Below, piece by piece: positions 8,569 to 16,195 of a stretch of 64,000 bases of DNA. Below the pieces are notes generated by a model. It was given only the letters and a program-made list of their open reading frames with translations. It did no database searches and was not told the DNA's origin. Positions within the stretch are counted from its first letter, which is position 1. Each line of letters opens with the position of its first letter. The stretch comes from UMGS1696 sp964463375. GTDB lineage: Bacteria; Bacillota; Clostridia; Oscillospirales; CAG-272. Location: positions 26,899 through 90,898 of the forward strand of contig CAYXBQ010000006.1 in the NCBI GenBank assembly GCA_964463375.1, in the 5' to 3' direction. Made by a program: the position numbers and the translations under genes.

Positions 8569-9060
8569 ATGACATTCGCAGAATTTTTGAATCAGTTTCT
8601 CACGGGGCAGAATCTGGCGCTGTTGGGGGCGGCATTGGCGGCTACGCTGGCGGGCATTGGCAGTGCGAAGGGTGTGGGCATCGTAGGGGAGGCCTCCTCC
8701 GGCATGCTCAGCGAGGATCCGTCCAAGTTTGGTAAGGCGCTGCTGCTGCAAGCGTTGCCCGGTACGCAGGGGATCTACGGTCTGGTAACGGCCTTCATGA
8801 TCCTGTACAAGATCGGCATTCTGGGCACGCCCATTGACCTGACCATCGCCGAGGGTGCGTATTTCTTCATGGCATCCATTCCCATGGGCTTTGTGGGGCT
8901 GCTTTCCGGGATCCACCAGGGGCGTGTTGCGGCATCCGGCATCCATCTGATCGCCAAGAGACCCGGTGAAGTGGGCAAGGCCATCACCTCTGCGGCACTG
9001 GTTGAGACCTACGCCATCTTTGCGCTGCTGATCTCCCTGCTGCCCATCCTGTTCTTCTGA
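8569..9060 (+). CDS. ntpK: V-type ATP synthase subunit K (rotor ring)
   Basis: 163 residues, four membrane helices made of two duplicated hairpins (GIGSAKGVGIVGEA in the first, SGIHQGRVAASGI in the second). The residues that match the Na+ site of E. hirae NtpK are all present: Leu63, Thr66, Gln67 (LPGTQG), Gln117 and Glu146 (VETYA). The first hairpin lacks a carboxylate, the usual V-type arrangement. This points to Na+ rather than H+ transport. AAAGGAG precedes the ATG. A 109-base spacer separates it from ntpI. Confidence 0.96.
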   Translation: MTFAEFLNQFLTGQNLALLGAALAATLAGIGSAKGVGIVGEASSGMLSEDPSKFGKALLLQALPGTQGIYGLVTAFMILYKIGILGTPIDLTIAEGAYFFMASIPMGFVGLLSGIHQGRVAASGIHLIAKRPGEVGKAITSAALVETYAIFALLISLLPILFF

Positions 9061-9087
9061 TCCCGCCGTTTTGGAGAGGTAGAGAGC

Positions 9088-9753
9088 ATGAACAACCTTG
9101 CGAAGATTTTAGAAAAGATAGAAGCCGAAGGCAAAAGCCAGCTTGCCGCCATCCAAAAGGAGCGGGACGAAAGGCTGTCGGCACTTACGGCAGAGACGGA
9201 CAAGGCCGTAGCGGCACTGGAAGCGGAAAACGGTCGTGCCATCGAGAAGGATGCGGCCGCCATTCGGGCAAGAGCCCAGGCAAATGCCGCCATGGGCTGT
9301 CGGGAGGTCGTGCTGACGGAAAAAGCGGCGCTGGTGGCATCGGTGTATACCAAAGCGGAGCAGGCGATCTTAGCCTTGCCCGGTGCAGAATATGCGGCAT
9401 TTTTGGCGGGACTGGCGGCCTCTGCCATCGTGGAGCGGGTACAAACGGTGCAGTTTTTGCGCACGGAATACCGGGACGAAGCCTTCACCGAGGGAGAGGA
9501 GACCTACAGTCTGCACTTCTCGAAGAAGGACAAGGACACCTATGGTACAGCGGTGCTTTGTGAAGTGCAAAAGCAGGTATCGGCGCTGCTGCCTGAGGCA
9601 CCTGTGATCGTGCTGGGAGAGGAGACGGTGTCTATCTCCGGCGGGGTCGTGGTGCGCTACGGAGACACGGAGACCAACTGTGCCCTGTCTGTGCTGTTAT
9701 CTGCTCTGCGGGACAAGCTGGATCCGGCGGTGCAGCAGACGCTGTTTGCGTGA
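9088..9753 (+). CDS. ntpE: V-type ATP synthase subunit E
   Basis: 221 residues. A long N-terminal charged helix (about residues 1-95, Lys/Glu/Ala-rich, with EAEGKSQLAAIQKERDE) is followed by a globular C-terminal domain that includes ETVSISGGVVVRYGDTETN, the SGGV..R.GD type of motif seen in E subunits. It forms the peripheral stalk with NtpF. GGAGAGG lies nine bases before the ATG. It is 27 bases after ntpK in the ntp gene order. Confidence 0.92.
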   Translation: MNNLAKILEKIEAEGKSQLAAIQKERDERLSALTAETDKAVAALEAENGRAIEKDAAAIRARAQANAAMGCREVVLTEKAALVASVYTKAEQAILALPGAEYAAFLAGLAASAIVERVQTVQFLRTEYRDEAFTEGEETYSLHFSKKDKDTYGTAVLCEVQKQVSALLPEAPVIVLGEETVSISGGVVVRYGDTETNCALSVLLSALRDKLDPAVQQTLFA

Positions 9754-9781
9754 CGTAGTATTTGAGAAAGGAACAAGATCC

Positions 9782-10792
9782 ATGACAAACGATACAGAAT
9801 ATATGTATGCCTCTGCCAGGATCCGGGCGGCGGAAGGGAAGGACACAGCCTCTGCCCGCCTGCACCGGATGCTGGACTGCCGCACACCGGAACAGCTGCT
9901 GCGCACGGTGATCGAGTGTGGTTTTTTCCGAGACGACCACCCGCTGCCGGAGACGCTGGAGCAGGCCTGGGACATGGCACTGACCGATGCGGCGGCGCTG
10001 GTATGCGAGGTGGCACCGGACCCGGCGGTGTACGACTTTCTCTTTTATAAATACGACTGCAACAACATCAAAACGGCCCTGAAAGCCGGGATCATAGGGC
10101 AAAATTACGACAGCAACTTCTACCACTGCGGCACCTTTGCGCCGGCTGGACTGACCGAGCGGCTGGCGGCAGGGGACCACACCGGTCTGCCCACCCACAT
10201 GGGGGATGCCGTAGACGAAGCGATGACAGCCTATGCCCGCACCGGCGAGGGGCGGCAGATCGACTTTATCATCGACAAGGCTTGCTACGAGGACATGGCA
10301 GCGGCGGCTGAGCAAACCGGCGTGTCGTTGTTCCGGGACTATGTGGCGGCCAAAGCGGATTTTACAAATGTACTTTCGTCCGTGCGCCTGAGTAGCGGTA
10401 GTACCGCTGGCGGTAACCCGGACACGGCTCGTGCCATCTTCGATATGGTGTTCGTGCCGGGTGGTGACCTTGCGAAGGCGCAGTTCACAAGCCCAAGCGA
10501 AGGCTGCCTGTCCTACGGGGGACTGTTGGAGCAGCTGGACGGCGGCATCGTGAAGGAAGCGGTGCGGACGGTGGCAGAGGGGGGCGAGGTGCGGCCGGAG
10601 AAGGTCTTTGACGAGGCGGCACTGTCCATCCTGAACCGGGAGCGGTACACGCCCTTTGGGGTACACGTGCCGGCGGTGTTCTTCCTGCAACGGGAAGCGG
10701 AGCTGAAAAACGGACGGATCATAGGCGCAGGACTTCTTGCCGGTCTCACCGGGCAGGAGACAAGAGAAAGGGTCAGGGTGGCATATGTCTGA
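9782..10792 (+). CDS. ntpC: V-type ATP synthase subunit C (d-subunit)
   Basis: 336 residues, AC39 family, all helical. It has DTEYMYASARIRAAEG at the start and FLFYKYDCNNIKTALK near residue 85, the conserved segment of the family. It couples the rotor shaft to the K ring. AAAGGAA upstream sets the ATG at 9782; the longer reading frame upstream overlaps the end of ntpE. Its last 8 bases overlap the start of the next gene, which suggests coupled translation. Confidence 0.92.
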   Translation: MTNDTEYMYASARIRAAEGKDTASARLHRMLDCRTPEQLLRTVIECGFFRDDHPLPETLEQAWDMALTDAAALVCEVAPDPAVYDFLFYKYDCNNIKTALKAGIIGQNYDSNFYHCGTFAPAGLTERLAAGDHTGLPTHMGDAVDEAMTAYARTGEGRQIDFIIDKACYEDMAAAAEQTGVSLFRDYVAAKADFTNVLSSVRLSSGSTAGGNPDTARAIFDMVFVPGGDLAKAQFTSPSEGCLSYGGLLEQLDGGIVKEAVRTVAEGGEVRPEKVFDEAALSILNRERYTPFGVHVPAVFFLQREAELKNGRIIGAGLLAGLTGQETRERVRVAYV

Positions 10793-11111
10793 TTTGCAGC
10801 AGAAAAATAAGATCGGTGTCATCGGCAGACGGGGCGACGTGCTGACCTATCAGGCGGCGGGCTTTGCGGTGTATCAGGCGGAGACCGTGGCGGTGGCAGA
10901 GGAGATGCTGCACCGGGCGGCGGACGAATGTGCCATTGTGTTCCTGACCCCGGCGTACGCTGCGGCACTGCGGGAGGACGTGCAGAAATACGATACCCAG
11001 CTGACCCCGGCGGTGATCGCTTTGCCGGAGCGTGGCGGCGGCATCGGGATGCAGCTCCTGCGGCAGGCAGCCGAACGTGCCATCGGTGCGGACATTTTGT
11101 TCCGGGAATGA
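10785..11111 (+). CDS. ntpG: V-type ATP synthase subunit F (NtpG)
   Basis: 108 residues, Rossmann-like. KIGVIGRRGDVLTYQAAGF at the N terminus and the IVFLTPAYA strand are the family marks. It sits on the central stalk with subunit D. The start ATG at 10785 overlaps the end of ntpC by 8 bases (ATGTCTGA). The region upstream, open in this frame to 10737, lies inside ntpC and is not needed. Confidence 0.9.
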   Translation: MSDLQQKNKIGVIGRRGDVLTYQAAGFAVYQAETVAVAEEMLHRAADECAIVFLTPAYAAALREDVQKYDTQLTPAVIALPERGGGIGMQLLRQAAERAIGADILFRE

Positions 11112-11129
11112 TATGGAGAGGAAAATAAT

Positions 11130-12881
11130 ATGACAGAAGGAAAAATCATCAAAATATCCGGTCCTCTGGTCATTGCCGAGGGGATGCGGGAAGCCAATAT
11201 GTTTGACGTGGTGCGTGTGGGCGAGGACCGGCTCATCGGCGAGATCATCGAGATGCACGGGGACAAGGCCTCCATCCAGGTCTACGAAGAAACGGCGGGG
11301 CTGGGTCGTGGGGACAAGGTGGTCTCCACCGGCGCACCCTTGTCGGTAGAGCTGGGGCCGGGGCTCATCACCGGGATCTTTGACGGCATCGAGCGGCCTC
11401 TGGAGCGTATGTTCCAGTCCGCCGGACCCAATATCACCCGTGGCATCGACCTGCCCGCACTGGATCGAGAAAAGAAGTGGCAGTTCCACGCTACGGTGGC
11501 GGCGGGAGAGGCAGTCTCCGGCGGGGACATTGTGGGCTACGTGGACGAGACGGAGGCCGTGCGGCACCAGATCATGGTACCCATGGGCGTGTCCGGTACC
11601 ATCGAATATGTTTTGAGCGGCGCATATACCGTAGAAGAAAAGATCGGTACAGTCGTTAGTGCGGATGGCGAACGGATCGAGCTGCACCTGATGCAGAAGT
11701 GGCCCGTGCGTGTGTCCCGTCCCTACCAGAGCAAGCTGCCCCCCAAGGAACCCATGATCACCGGCCAGCGGGTCATCGACACCCTGTTCCCCATCGCCAT
11801 GGGCGGCACGGCCTGTGTACCGGGTCCCTTTGGTTCGGGCAAAACGGTGGTACAGCACCAGCTTGCCAAGTGGAGCAACGTGGATCTGGTGGTGTACATC
11901 GGCTGCGGCGAACGGGGCAACGAAATGACCGACGTGCTCCACGAGTTCCCGGAGCTGACCGACCCCCGCACAGGCAAATCCCTGATGGAGCGCACCATCC
12001 TCATCGCCAACACCTCCGATATGCCGGTGGCGGCCAGAGAAGCCTCCATCTACACCGGGATCACCATTGCGGAATACTTCCGGGACATGGGGCTGAAGGT
12101 GGCGGTCATCGCCGACTCCACCTCCCGTTGGGCAGAGGCACTGCGGGAAATGAGCGGCCGACTGGAGGAAATGCCCGGTGACGAAGGCTATCCCGCCTAC
12201 CTGACCTCCCGTCTGGCGCAGTTCTACGAAAGAGCCGGACAGGTGGTGTGCCAGGGCAAGGACGGCCGGATCGGTGCGCTGTCTGCCATTGGTGCCGTCT
12301 CCCCGGCTGGCGGCGACATCTCCGAGCCGGTGACCCAGGCGACACTGCGGATCGTCAAGGTGTTCTGGGGTCTGGATGCGTCCCTGGCCTACCGCAGACA
12401 TTTCCCCGCCATCGGCTGGCTGAACTCCTACTCTCTGTACCGAGATCGGTTGGAGAGCTGGTACGGCGAGCAGGTGGACGCAGGCTGGAACGATATGGTC
12501 AGCGAGATCAGCCGGATCCTGCAAGCCGAATCGGAGCTGGACGAGATCGTGAAGCTGGTGGGTATGGATGCCCTGTCGCCGGAGGACAGACTGACGCTGG
12601 AGATCGCCCGCTCCATTCGAGAGGACTATTTGCAGCAAAACGCCTTCGTGGACACCGATTCCTTCACCTCTCTAAAGAAGCAATACGCCATGGCAGACCT
12701 GCTCTTCCACTTCCGGGATCAGGCTTTGGCCGCGCTACAGCGGGGTGCGGACATTGAAAAGATCGCCGTGCTGCCGGTGCGAGAGCGGATCGGTCGTGCC
12801 AAGAGCGTGGCAGAGGACGAGGTGGATGCGGTGTTCGCCGACATTCGCAACGATATAGATAAGCAGCTGGCGGAGGTATAA
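11130..12881 (+). CDS. ntpA: V-type ATP synthase catalytic subunit A
   Basis: 583 residues. Walker A GPFGSGKT at 232-239; the non-homologous insert typical of A subunits lies before it; YIGCGERGNEM and the SNTSDMPVAAREASIYTG-like block (ANTSDMPVAAREA) follow. These mark the catalytic A chain of an A/V-type ATPase, which hydrolyses or makes ATP at the A-B interface. GGAGAGG lies upstream of the ATG. It is followed by ntpB with one base between. Confidence 0.98.
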   Translation: MTEGKIIKISGPLVIAEGMREANMFDVVRVGEDRLIGEIIEMHGDKASIQVYEETAGLGRGDKVVSTGAPLSVELGPGLITGIFDGIERPLERMFQSAGPNITRGIDLPALDREKKWQFHATVAAGEAVSGGDIVGYVDETEAVRHQIMVPMGVSGTIEYVLSGAYTVEEKIGTVVSADGERIELHLMQKWPVRVSRPYQSKLPPKEPMITGQRVIDTLFPIAMGGTACVPGPFGSGKTVVQHQLAKWSNVDLVVYIGCGERGNEMTDVLHEFPELTDPRTGKSLMERTILIANTSDMPVAAREASIYTGITIAEYFRDMGLKVAVIADSTSRWAEALREMSGRLEEMPGDEGYPAYLTSRLAQFYERAGQVVCQGKDGRIGALSAIGAVSPAGGDISEPVTQATLRIVKVFWGLDASLAYRRHFPAIGWLNSYSLYRDRLESWYGEQVDAGWNDMVSEISRILQAESELDEIVKLVGMDALSPEDRLTLEIARSIREDYLQQNAFVDTDSFTSLKKQYAMADLLFHFRDQALAALQRGADIEKIAVLPVRERIGRAKSVAEDEVDAVFADIRNDIDKQLAEV

Positions 12882-12882
12882 G

Positions 12883-14262
12883 ATGCAGCGGGAATATAGA
12901 ACGATAGAAGAAGTTGCCGGTCCTCTGATGCTGGTACGCAAGGTGGACGGCGTCAAATACGACGAACTGGGCGAGATCGAGCTGCCAAGCGGCGAGGTGC
13001 GCCGGTGTCGGGTGCTGGAGGTCAACGGCTCCAACGTGCTGGTGCAGCTGTTTGAATCCGCACAGGGCATCAATCTTGCCTACTCCAAGGTGCGCTTCAC
13101 GGGACACAGCGTGCGCCTGCCGGTTTCCAGAGATATGTTAGGTCGTGTGTTCTCCGGTATGGGCGAGCCCATCGACGGTGGTCCTGCCATTTTGCCGGAG
13201 GCCACACCGGACATCAACGGTACCCCCATCAATCCGGCGGCACGAAACTACCCCAACGAATTCATCCAGACGGGCATCTCCACCATCGACGGGCTGAACA
13301 CCCTGGTACGTGGACAAAAGCTGCCCATCTTCTCCGGCTCCGGCCTGCCCCACGCCAATTTGGCTGCCCAGATCGCCAGACAGGCCACGGTGCGCAGCGA
13401 TACGGACACGCCCTTTGCGGTGGTCTTTGCGGCAGTGGGCATCACCTACGAGGAAGCGGATTTCTTTATCTCCGACTTCAAAAAGACCGGTGCCATCGAC
13501 CGGACGGTGCTGTTCATCAATCTTGCCTCCGACCCCGCCATCGAGCGGATCTCCACCCCCCGTATGGCACTGACCGCCGCAGAATATCTGGCGTTCGAAT
13601 GCGGGATGCACGTGCTGGTCATCATGACCGACATCACCAACTACGCCGAGGCACTGCGTGAGGTCTCTGCTGCCCGGAAGGAAGTGCCGGGACGGAGAGG
13701 GTATCCGGGGTATCTCTACACCGACCTTGCCACCATGTACGAGCGTGCCGGACGCAAGGTGGGCTCTGACGGCTCCATCACCATGATCCCGATTTTGACC
13801 ATGCCGGAGGACGACAAGACCCACCCCATCCCCGACCTGACCGGGTACATCACGGAGGGGCAGATCATCCTGTCCCGGGAAATGTACCGCAAGGGCTATA
13901 TGCCGCCGGTGGACGTGCTGCCGTCCCTGTCCCGCCTGAAGGACAAGGGCATTGGTGCGGGCAAGACCCGAGAGGACCACGCCGGAACCATGAACCAGCT
14001 TTTCTCCAGCTACGCCCGTGGCAAGGAGGCAAAGGAGCTGATGGTGGTGCTGGGTGAGGCGGCCCTGTCCCCGGTAGACCGGCTGTACGCCAAGTTCGCC
14101 GATGCCTTTGAAGCACGATATATTAACCAGGGCTTCTACGAAAATCGCACCATCGAGCAGACGTTGGACATCGGTTGGGAGCTGCTGAAGCTCCTGCCCA
14201 GAGCCGAAATGAAGCGGATCAAGCCGGAGATCTTGGACAAATATTGGCCGGTCGAAGGATAA
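12883..14262 (+). CDS. ntpB: V-type ATP synthase regulatory subunit B
   Basis: 459 residues. In the position of Walker A it has the non-catalytic FSGSGLPHANLAAQIARQA (near 150), the hallmark of B subunits. RRGYPGYLYTDLATMYERAGR near 275 and the SLSRLKDKGIGAGKTREDH block are also typical. It completes the A3B3 head. It begins one base after ntpA, whose end (GGCGGAGG) supplies the ribosome site. Confidence 0.98.
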   Translation: MQREYRTIEEVAGPLMLVRKVDGVKYDELGEIELPSGEVRRCRVLEVNGSNVLVQLFESAQGINLAYSKVRFTGHSVRLPVSRDMLGRVFSGMGEPIDGGPAILPEATPDINGTPINPAARNYPNEFIQTGISTIDGLNTLVRGQKLPIFSGSGLPHANLAAQIARQATVRSDTDTPFAVVFAAVGITYEEADFFISDFKKTGAIDRTVLFINLASDPAIERISTPRMALTAAEYLAFECGMHVLVIMTDITNYAEALREVSAARKEVPGRRGYPGYLYTDLATMYERAGRKVGSDGSITMIPILTMPEDDKTHPIPDLTGYITEGQIILSREMYRKGYMPPVDVLPSLSRLKDKGIGAGKTREDHAGTMNQLFSSYARGKEAKELMVVLGEAALSPVDRLYAKFADAFEARYINQGFYENRTIEQTLDIGWELLKLLPRAEMKRIKPEILDKYWPVEG

Positions 14263-14300
14263 GGTTTGGGAGACAGAGAAGATGAAGAAATCTGTTGTAG

Positions 14301-14492
14301 ACCGAGTTGGGGAGGTGCACTGCAATGCCTGAAATACGTGTGAACCCAACCGAGTTGGGGAGGTGCACTGCAATGCCTGAAATACGTGTAAACCCAACCG
14401 AGTTGGGGAGGTGATACCAAATGCCTGAAATTAGAGTAAACCCAACCGAGTTGGGGAGGTGATACCAAATGCCTGAAATTAGAGTAAACCCA
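14301..14492 (+). repeat. Four tandem 48-base copies of the ntpD translation start
   Basis: Units at 14301-14348, 14349-14396, 14397-14444 and 14445-14492. Each holds GTTGGGGAGG (ribosome site) and an ATGCCTGAAAT start with the first eight codons of ntpD. Units 1-2 and units 3-4 form two near-identical pairs that differ in the ribosome-site-to-ATG spacer (GTGCACTGCA versus GTGATACCAA). Start codons lie at 14325, 14373, 14421 and 14469. Copies 1-2 read as one 29-residue peptide that stops at 14412-14414; copy 3 reads as a 13-residue peptide that stops at 14460-14462; copy 4 is the real start. CCCAAC-CGA-GTTGGG palindromes span the unit junctions. Confidence 0.95.
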
Positions 14493-15131
14493 ACTCGAAT
14501 GGAGTTAAAAAAGCTCCAGACCAAGCTGGTGACGGCACGGCGGGGACACAAGCTGCTCAAGGACAAGCGAGACGAGCTGATGCGGCAGTTTTTGGAGATC
14601 GTGAAGGAAGCAAAGGAGCTGCGTGCCTCTCTGTGCGACCGGTTTGCGGACGTGGGGCAGGGGCTGGCAGAAGCGGCGGCCGAAAGCGATGACCGTATGC
14701 TCACCGAAGCCCTGATGCTGCCCACAGCCGGTGGCACGCTGACGGTGGGGGAGAAAAACGTCATGAGCGTGCCGGTGCCCACGTACAGCTACACCGTGAC
14801 CAGCCGCAGCACCGGACCTGCCTATGGCTTTGCCTTCACCTCCGGGGAGATGGACCGTGCGGTAGCGGCGGTGAGCGAAACGGTGGTGGAGCTGGTGCAT
14901 CTGGCGGAGCTGGAAAAAACGGCAACACTGCTGGGTGGAGAGATCGAACGGACCCGCCGCCGGGTCAACGCACTGGAATACATCATGATCCCCCAATACG
15001 AACGAGCCATCCGGGAGATCGCCATGAAGCTGGACGAAAACGAACGTGGCAACCAAAGCCGCCTGATGAAGGTCAAGGACATGATGCTGGAAGCACAGCG
15101 TTCCGGTAAACACCAGGACGAAGAAGAATAA
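14469..15131 (+). CDS. ntpD: V-type ATP synthase subunit D (central stalk)
   Basis: 220 residues. RVNPTRMELKKLQTKLVTARRGHKLLKDKRDELMRQF at the N terminus is diagnostic. Two long antiparallel helices (about 5-70 and 130-205) form the rotor shaft. The start at 14469 is the last of four tandem copies of the same start region; only this copy continues into the body of the gene. It is the last gene of the operon and is followed by a strong terminator. No ntpH or ntpJ homologue follows. Confidence 0.96.
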   Translation: MPEIRVNPTRMELKKLQTKLVTARRGHKLLKDKRDELMRQFLEIVKEAKELRASLCDRFADVGQGLAEAAAESDDRMLTEALMLPTAGGTLTVGEKNVMSVPVPTYSYTVTSRSTGPAYGFAFTSGEMDRAVAAVSETVVELVHLAELEKTATLLGGEIERTRRRVNALEYIMIPQYERAIREIAMKLDENERGNQSRLMKVKDMMLEAQRSGKHQDEEE

Positions 15132-15138
15132 GTAAAAC

Positions 15139-15156
15139 ATCCCAATAGGTTGGGAT
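15139..15156. repeat. Palindrome ATCCCAA-TAGG-TTGGGAT
   Basis: Perfect 7-base arms, 8 bases after the ntpD stop. A half copy (AAGTTGGGAT) follows at 15162-15171. The arms resemble the CCCAAC/GTTGGG palindromes inside the ntpD repeats. Confidence 0.8.
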
Positions 15157-15174
15157 AAAACAAGTTGGGATAAA

Positions 15175-15241
15175 AAAGAAGTATACGATACGTAGCGGAA
15201 GTGTTTTGTATTCCGCATAACGTGTGTATACTTCTTTATTT
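15175..15241 (+). terminator. Terminator of the V-ATPase operon
   Basis: A large two-part stem: AAAGAAGTATAC with GTATACTTCTTT, and inside it ACGTAGCGGAA with TTCCGCATAACGT (small bulge), followed by ATTTTG. It starts 43 bases after ntpD. Confidence 0.8.
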
Positions 15242-15268
15242 TGCAAATTCGTATTTCTTGTTTCTGCG

Positions 15269-15282
15269 CCCAACAAGTTGGG
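15269..15282. repeat. Palindrome CCCAAC-AA-GTTGGG
   Basis: Perfect 6-base arms and the same arm sequence as the palindromes at the ntpD repeat junctions about 820-920 bases upstream. Confidence 0.8.
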
Positions 15283-15298
15283 ATGTCTGACTTCTGCC

Positions 15299-15359
15299 TT
15301 CCCCAACGGTGGCTACCGCACGGAACAGCCAAGGCAGTTCCCTACAGACATTTGGGGAA
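15299..15359. repeat. Variant copy of the dispersed palindrome, flanked by TTCCCCAA / TTGGGGAA
   Basis: The core at 15316-15346 reads as the minus-strand form of the dispersed element, but its stem is GGAACAGCC with GGCAGTTCC. One base pair has changed on both sides (T-A to C-G), keeping the stem; another position is now an A-A mismatch. Perfect 8-base inverted repeats (15299-15306 and 15352-15359) enclose it. Confidence 0.75.
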
Positions 15360-15377
15360 TACGATAGTCAGCATTCG

Positions 15378-15412
15378 ACTTCTGACCTCTTACTTCTAAC
15401 TTCTAACTTCCT
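15378..15412. repeat. Five heptamer repeats (ACTTCTA-like) over an ABC gene stop codon
   Basis: Units ACTTCTG, ACCTCTT, ACTTCTA, ACTTCTA and ACTTCCT run end to end. The stop codon of the ABC ATPase gene (15396-15398, minus strand) is inside the third unit. Confidence 0.75.
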
Positions 15413-16082
15413 CCAGGGGTGTGCCGTTTTCCATTCGGTATACCCGGTCGGCGTAGGGGAGCAGGCTTTCGTCGTGGGTCACCATCAGGATCGTCTGACC
15501 GTAGGTGTCGTGGGTCTGGCGCAGGAGCCGGATCAGCTCCCCAGCCGCATTTTTGTCCAGATTTCCCGTGGGCTCATCGGCAAATAGGATCGCAGGCCGC
15601 CCGATCATGGCTCTGGCAACTGCCACCCGCTGGCATTCTCCCCCGGACATCTCCGACGGCAGATGCTCCAGCCGATGGGTGATGCCCAGTGTTTCGCATA
15701 GATTTTGAAAATATCCTTCCTCCACCGGTCGTTTGCCAATGAGCAGTGGCGTGAGGATATTTTCTTTTGCGGTCAAAATGGGCAACAGATGGTAGCTCTG
15801 GAACACGAAGCCGATCTTCTCGTTCCGCAGCTTTGCTAATTTTTCACCCGACAGGCCTTGCATATCCTCGTCTTCCAAGAATACATGGCCGGCGGTGGGC
15901 GTATCGAAGCCGGAGAGTACGTTCAGCAGCGTGGATTTCCCCGACCCGGACTTGCCATAGAGAATGAGAAACTCCCCACGCTGTACCGTCATGGATACGT
16001 CCCGCAGCGCATAGATGGTCTCTTCCCCTTGCTTGTATAGCTTGTTCACACCTGCACAGCGCAGGATCACATCATTTGCCAT
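15396..16082 (-). CDS. ABC transporter ATP-binding protein (LolD/MacB type)
   Basis: 228 residues. Walker A GKSGSGKS at 43-50, Q-loop FVFQSYHLLP near 92, signature MSGGECQRVAVARA near 143, Walker B AILFADEPTGNLD near 163, and switch His in MVTHDE near 200. The ADEPTGNLD form is typical of ATPases that partner FtsX-type permeases. Its partner is the permease just upstream on the same strand (113-base gap containing a palindrome). The cargo may be a peptide antibiotic or a lipoprotein; the sequence does not say. The C-terminal end and stop codon are written in a heptamer repeat. Confidence 0.92.
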   Translation of the reverse strand: MANDVILRCAGVNKLYKQGEETIYALRDVSMTVQRGEFLILYGKSGSGKSTLLNVLSGFDTPTAGHVFLEDEDMQGLSGEKLAKLRNEKIGFVFQSYHLLPILTAKENILTPLLIGKRPVEEGYFQNLCETLGITHRLEHLPSEMSGGECQRVAVARAMIGRPAILFADEPTGNLDKNAAGELIRLLRQTHDTYGQTILMVTHDESLLPYADRVYRMENGTPLEEVRS

Positions 16083-16108
16083 AGAAAATCCCTTTCGATT
16101 GGTTCGTT

Positions 16109-16146
16109 GTGCGGAACGGTCAAGACCGTTCCCTACGGTTTTTTGA
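16109..16146. repeat. Dispersed palindrome (GGAACGGTC-AA-GACCGTTCC)
   Basis: A perfect 9-base-arm palindrome flanked by GTGC on one side and CTAC on the other, followed by GGTTTTTT. It lies between the permease gene and its ATPase gene on the minus strand. The T run is on the plus strand, so it would end plus-strand transcripts, not this operon. Related copies lie at 15316, 30629, 30760 (partial) and 63841. Confidence 0.88.
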
Positions 16147-16195
16147 GGAAATCATTTGCGCTCTTCTACGGTTTTTGATACAACAGAGTTGTGTG

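Noticed and set aside
10773..12638. 621-codon antisense frame over ntpA
   Set aside because: A shadow of a high-GC gene; ntpA is unmistakable.
14136..14782. Minus-strand frames that read as a repeated SPPQLGWVY peptide across the ntpD start repeats
   Set aside because: They are the antisense translation of the 48-base repeats; there is no ribosome site and the plus strand holds ntpB and ntpD.
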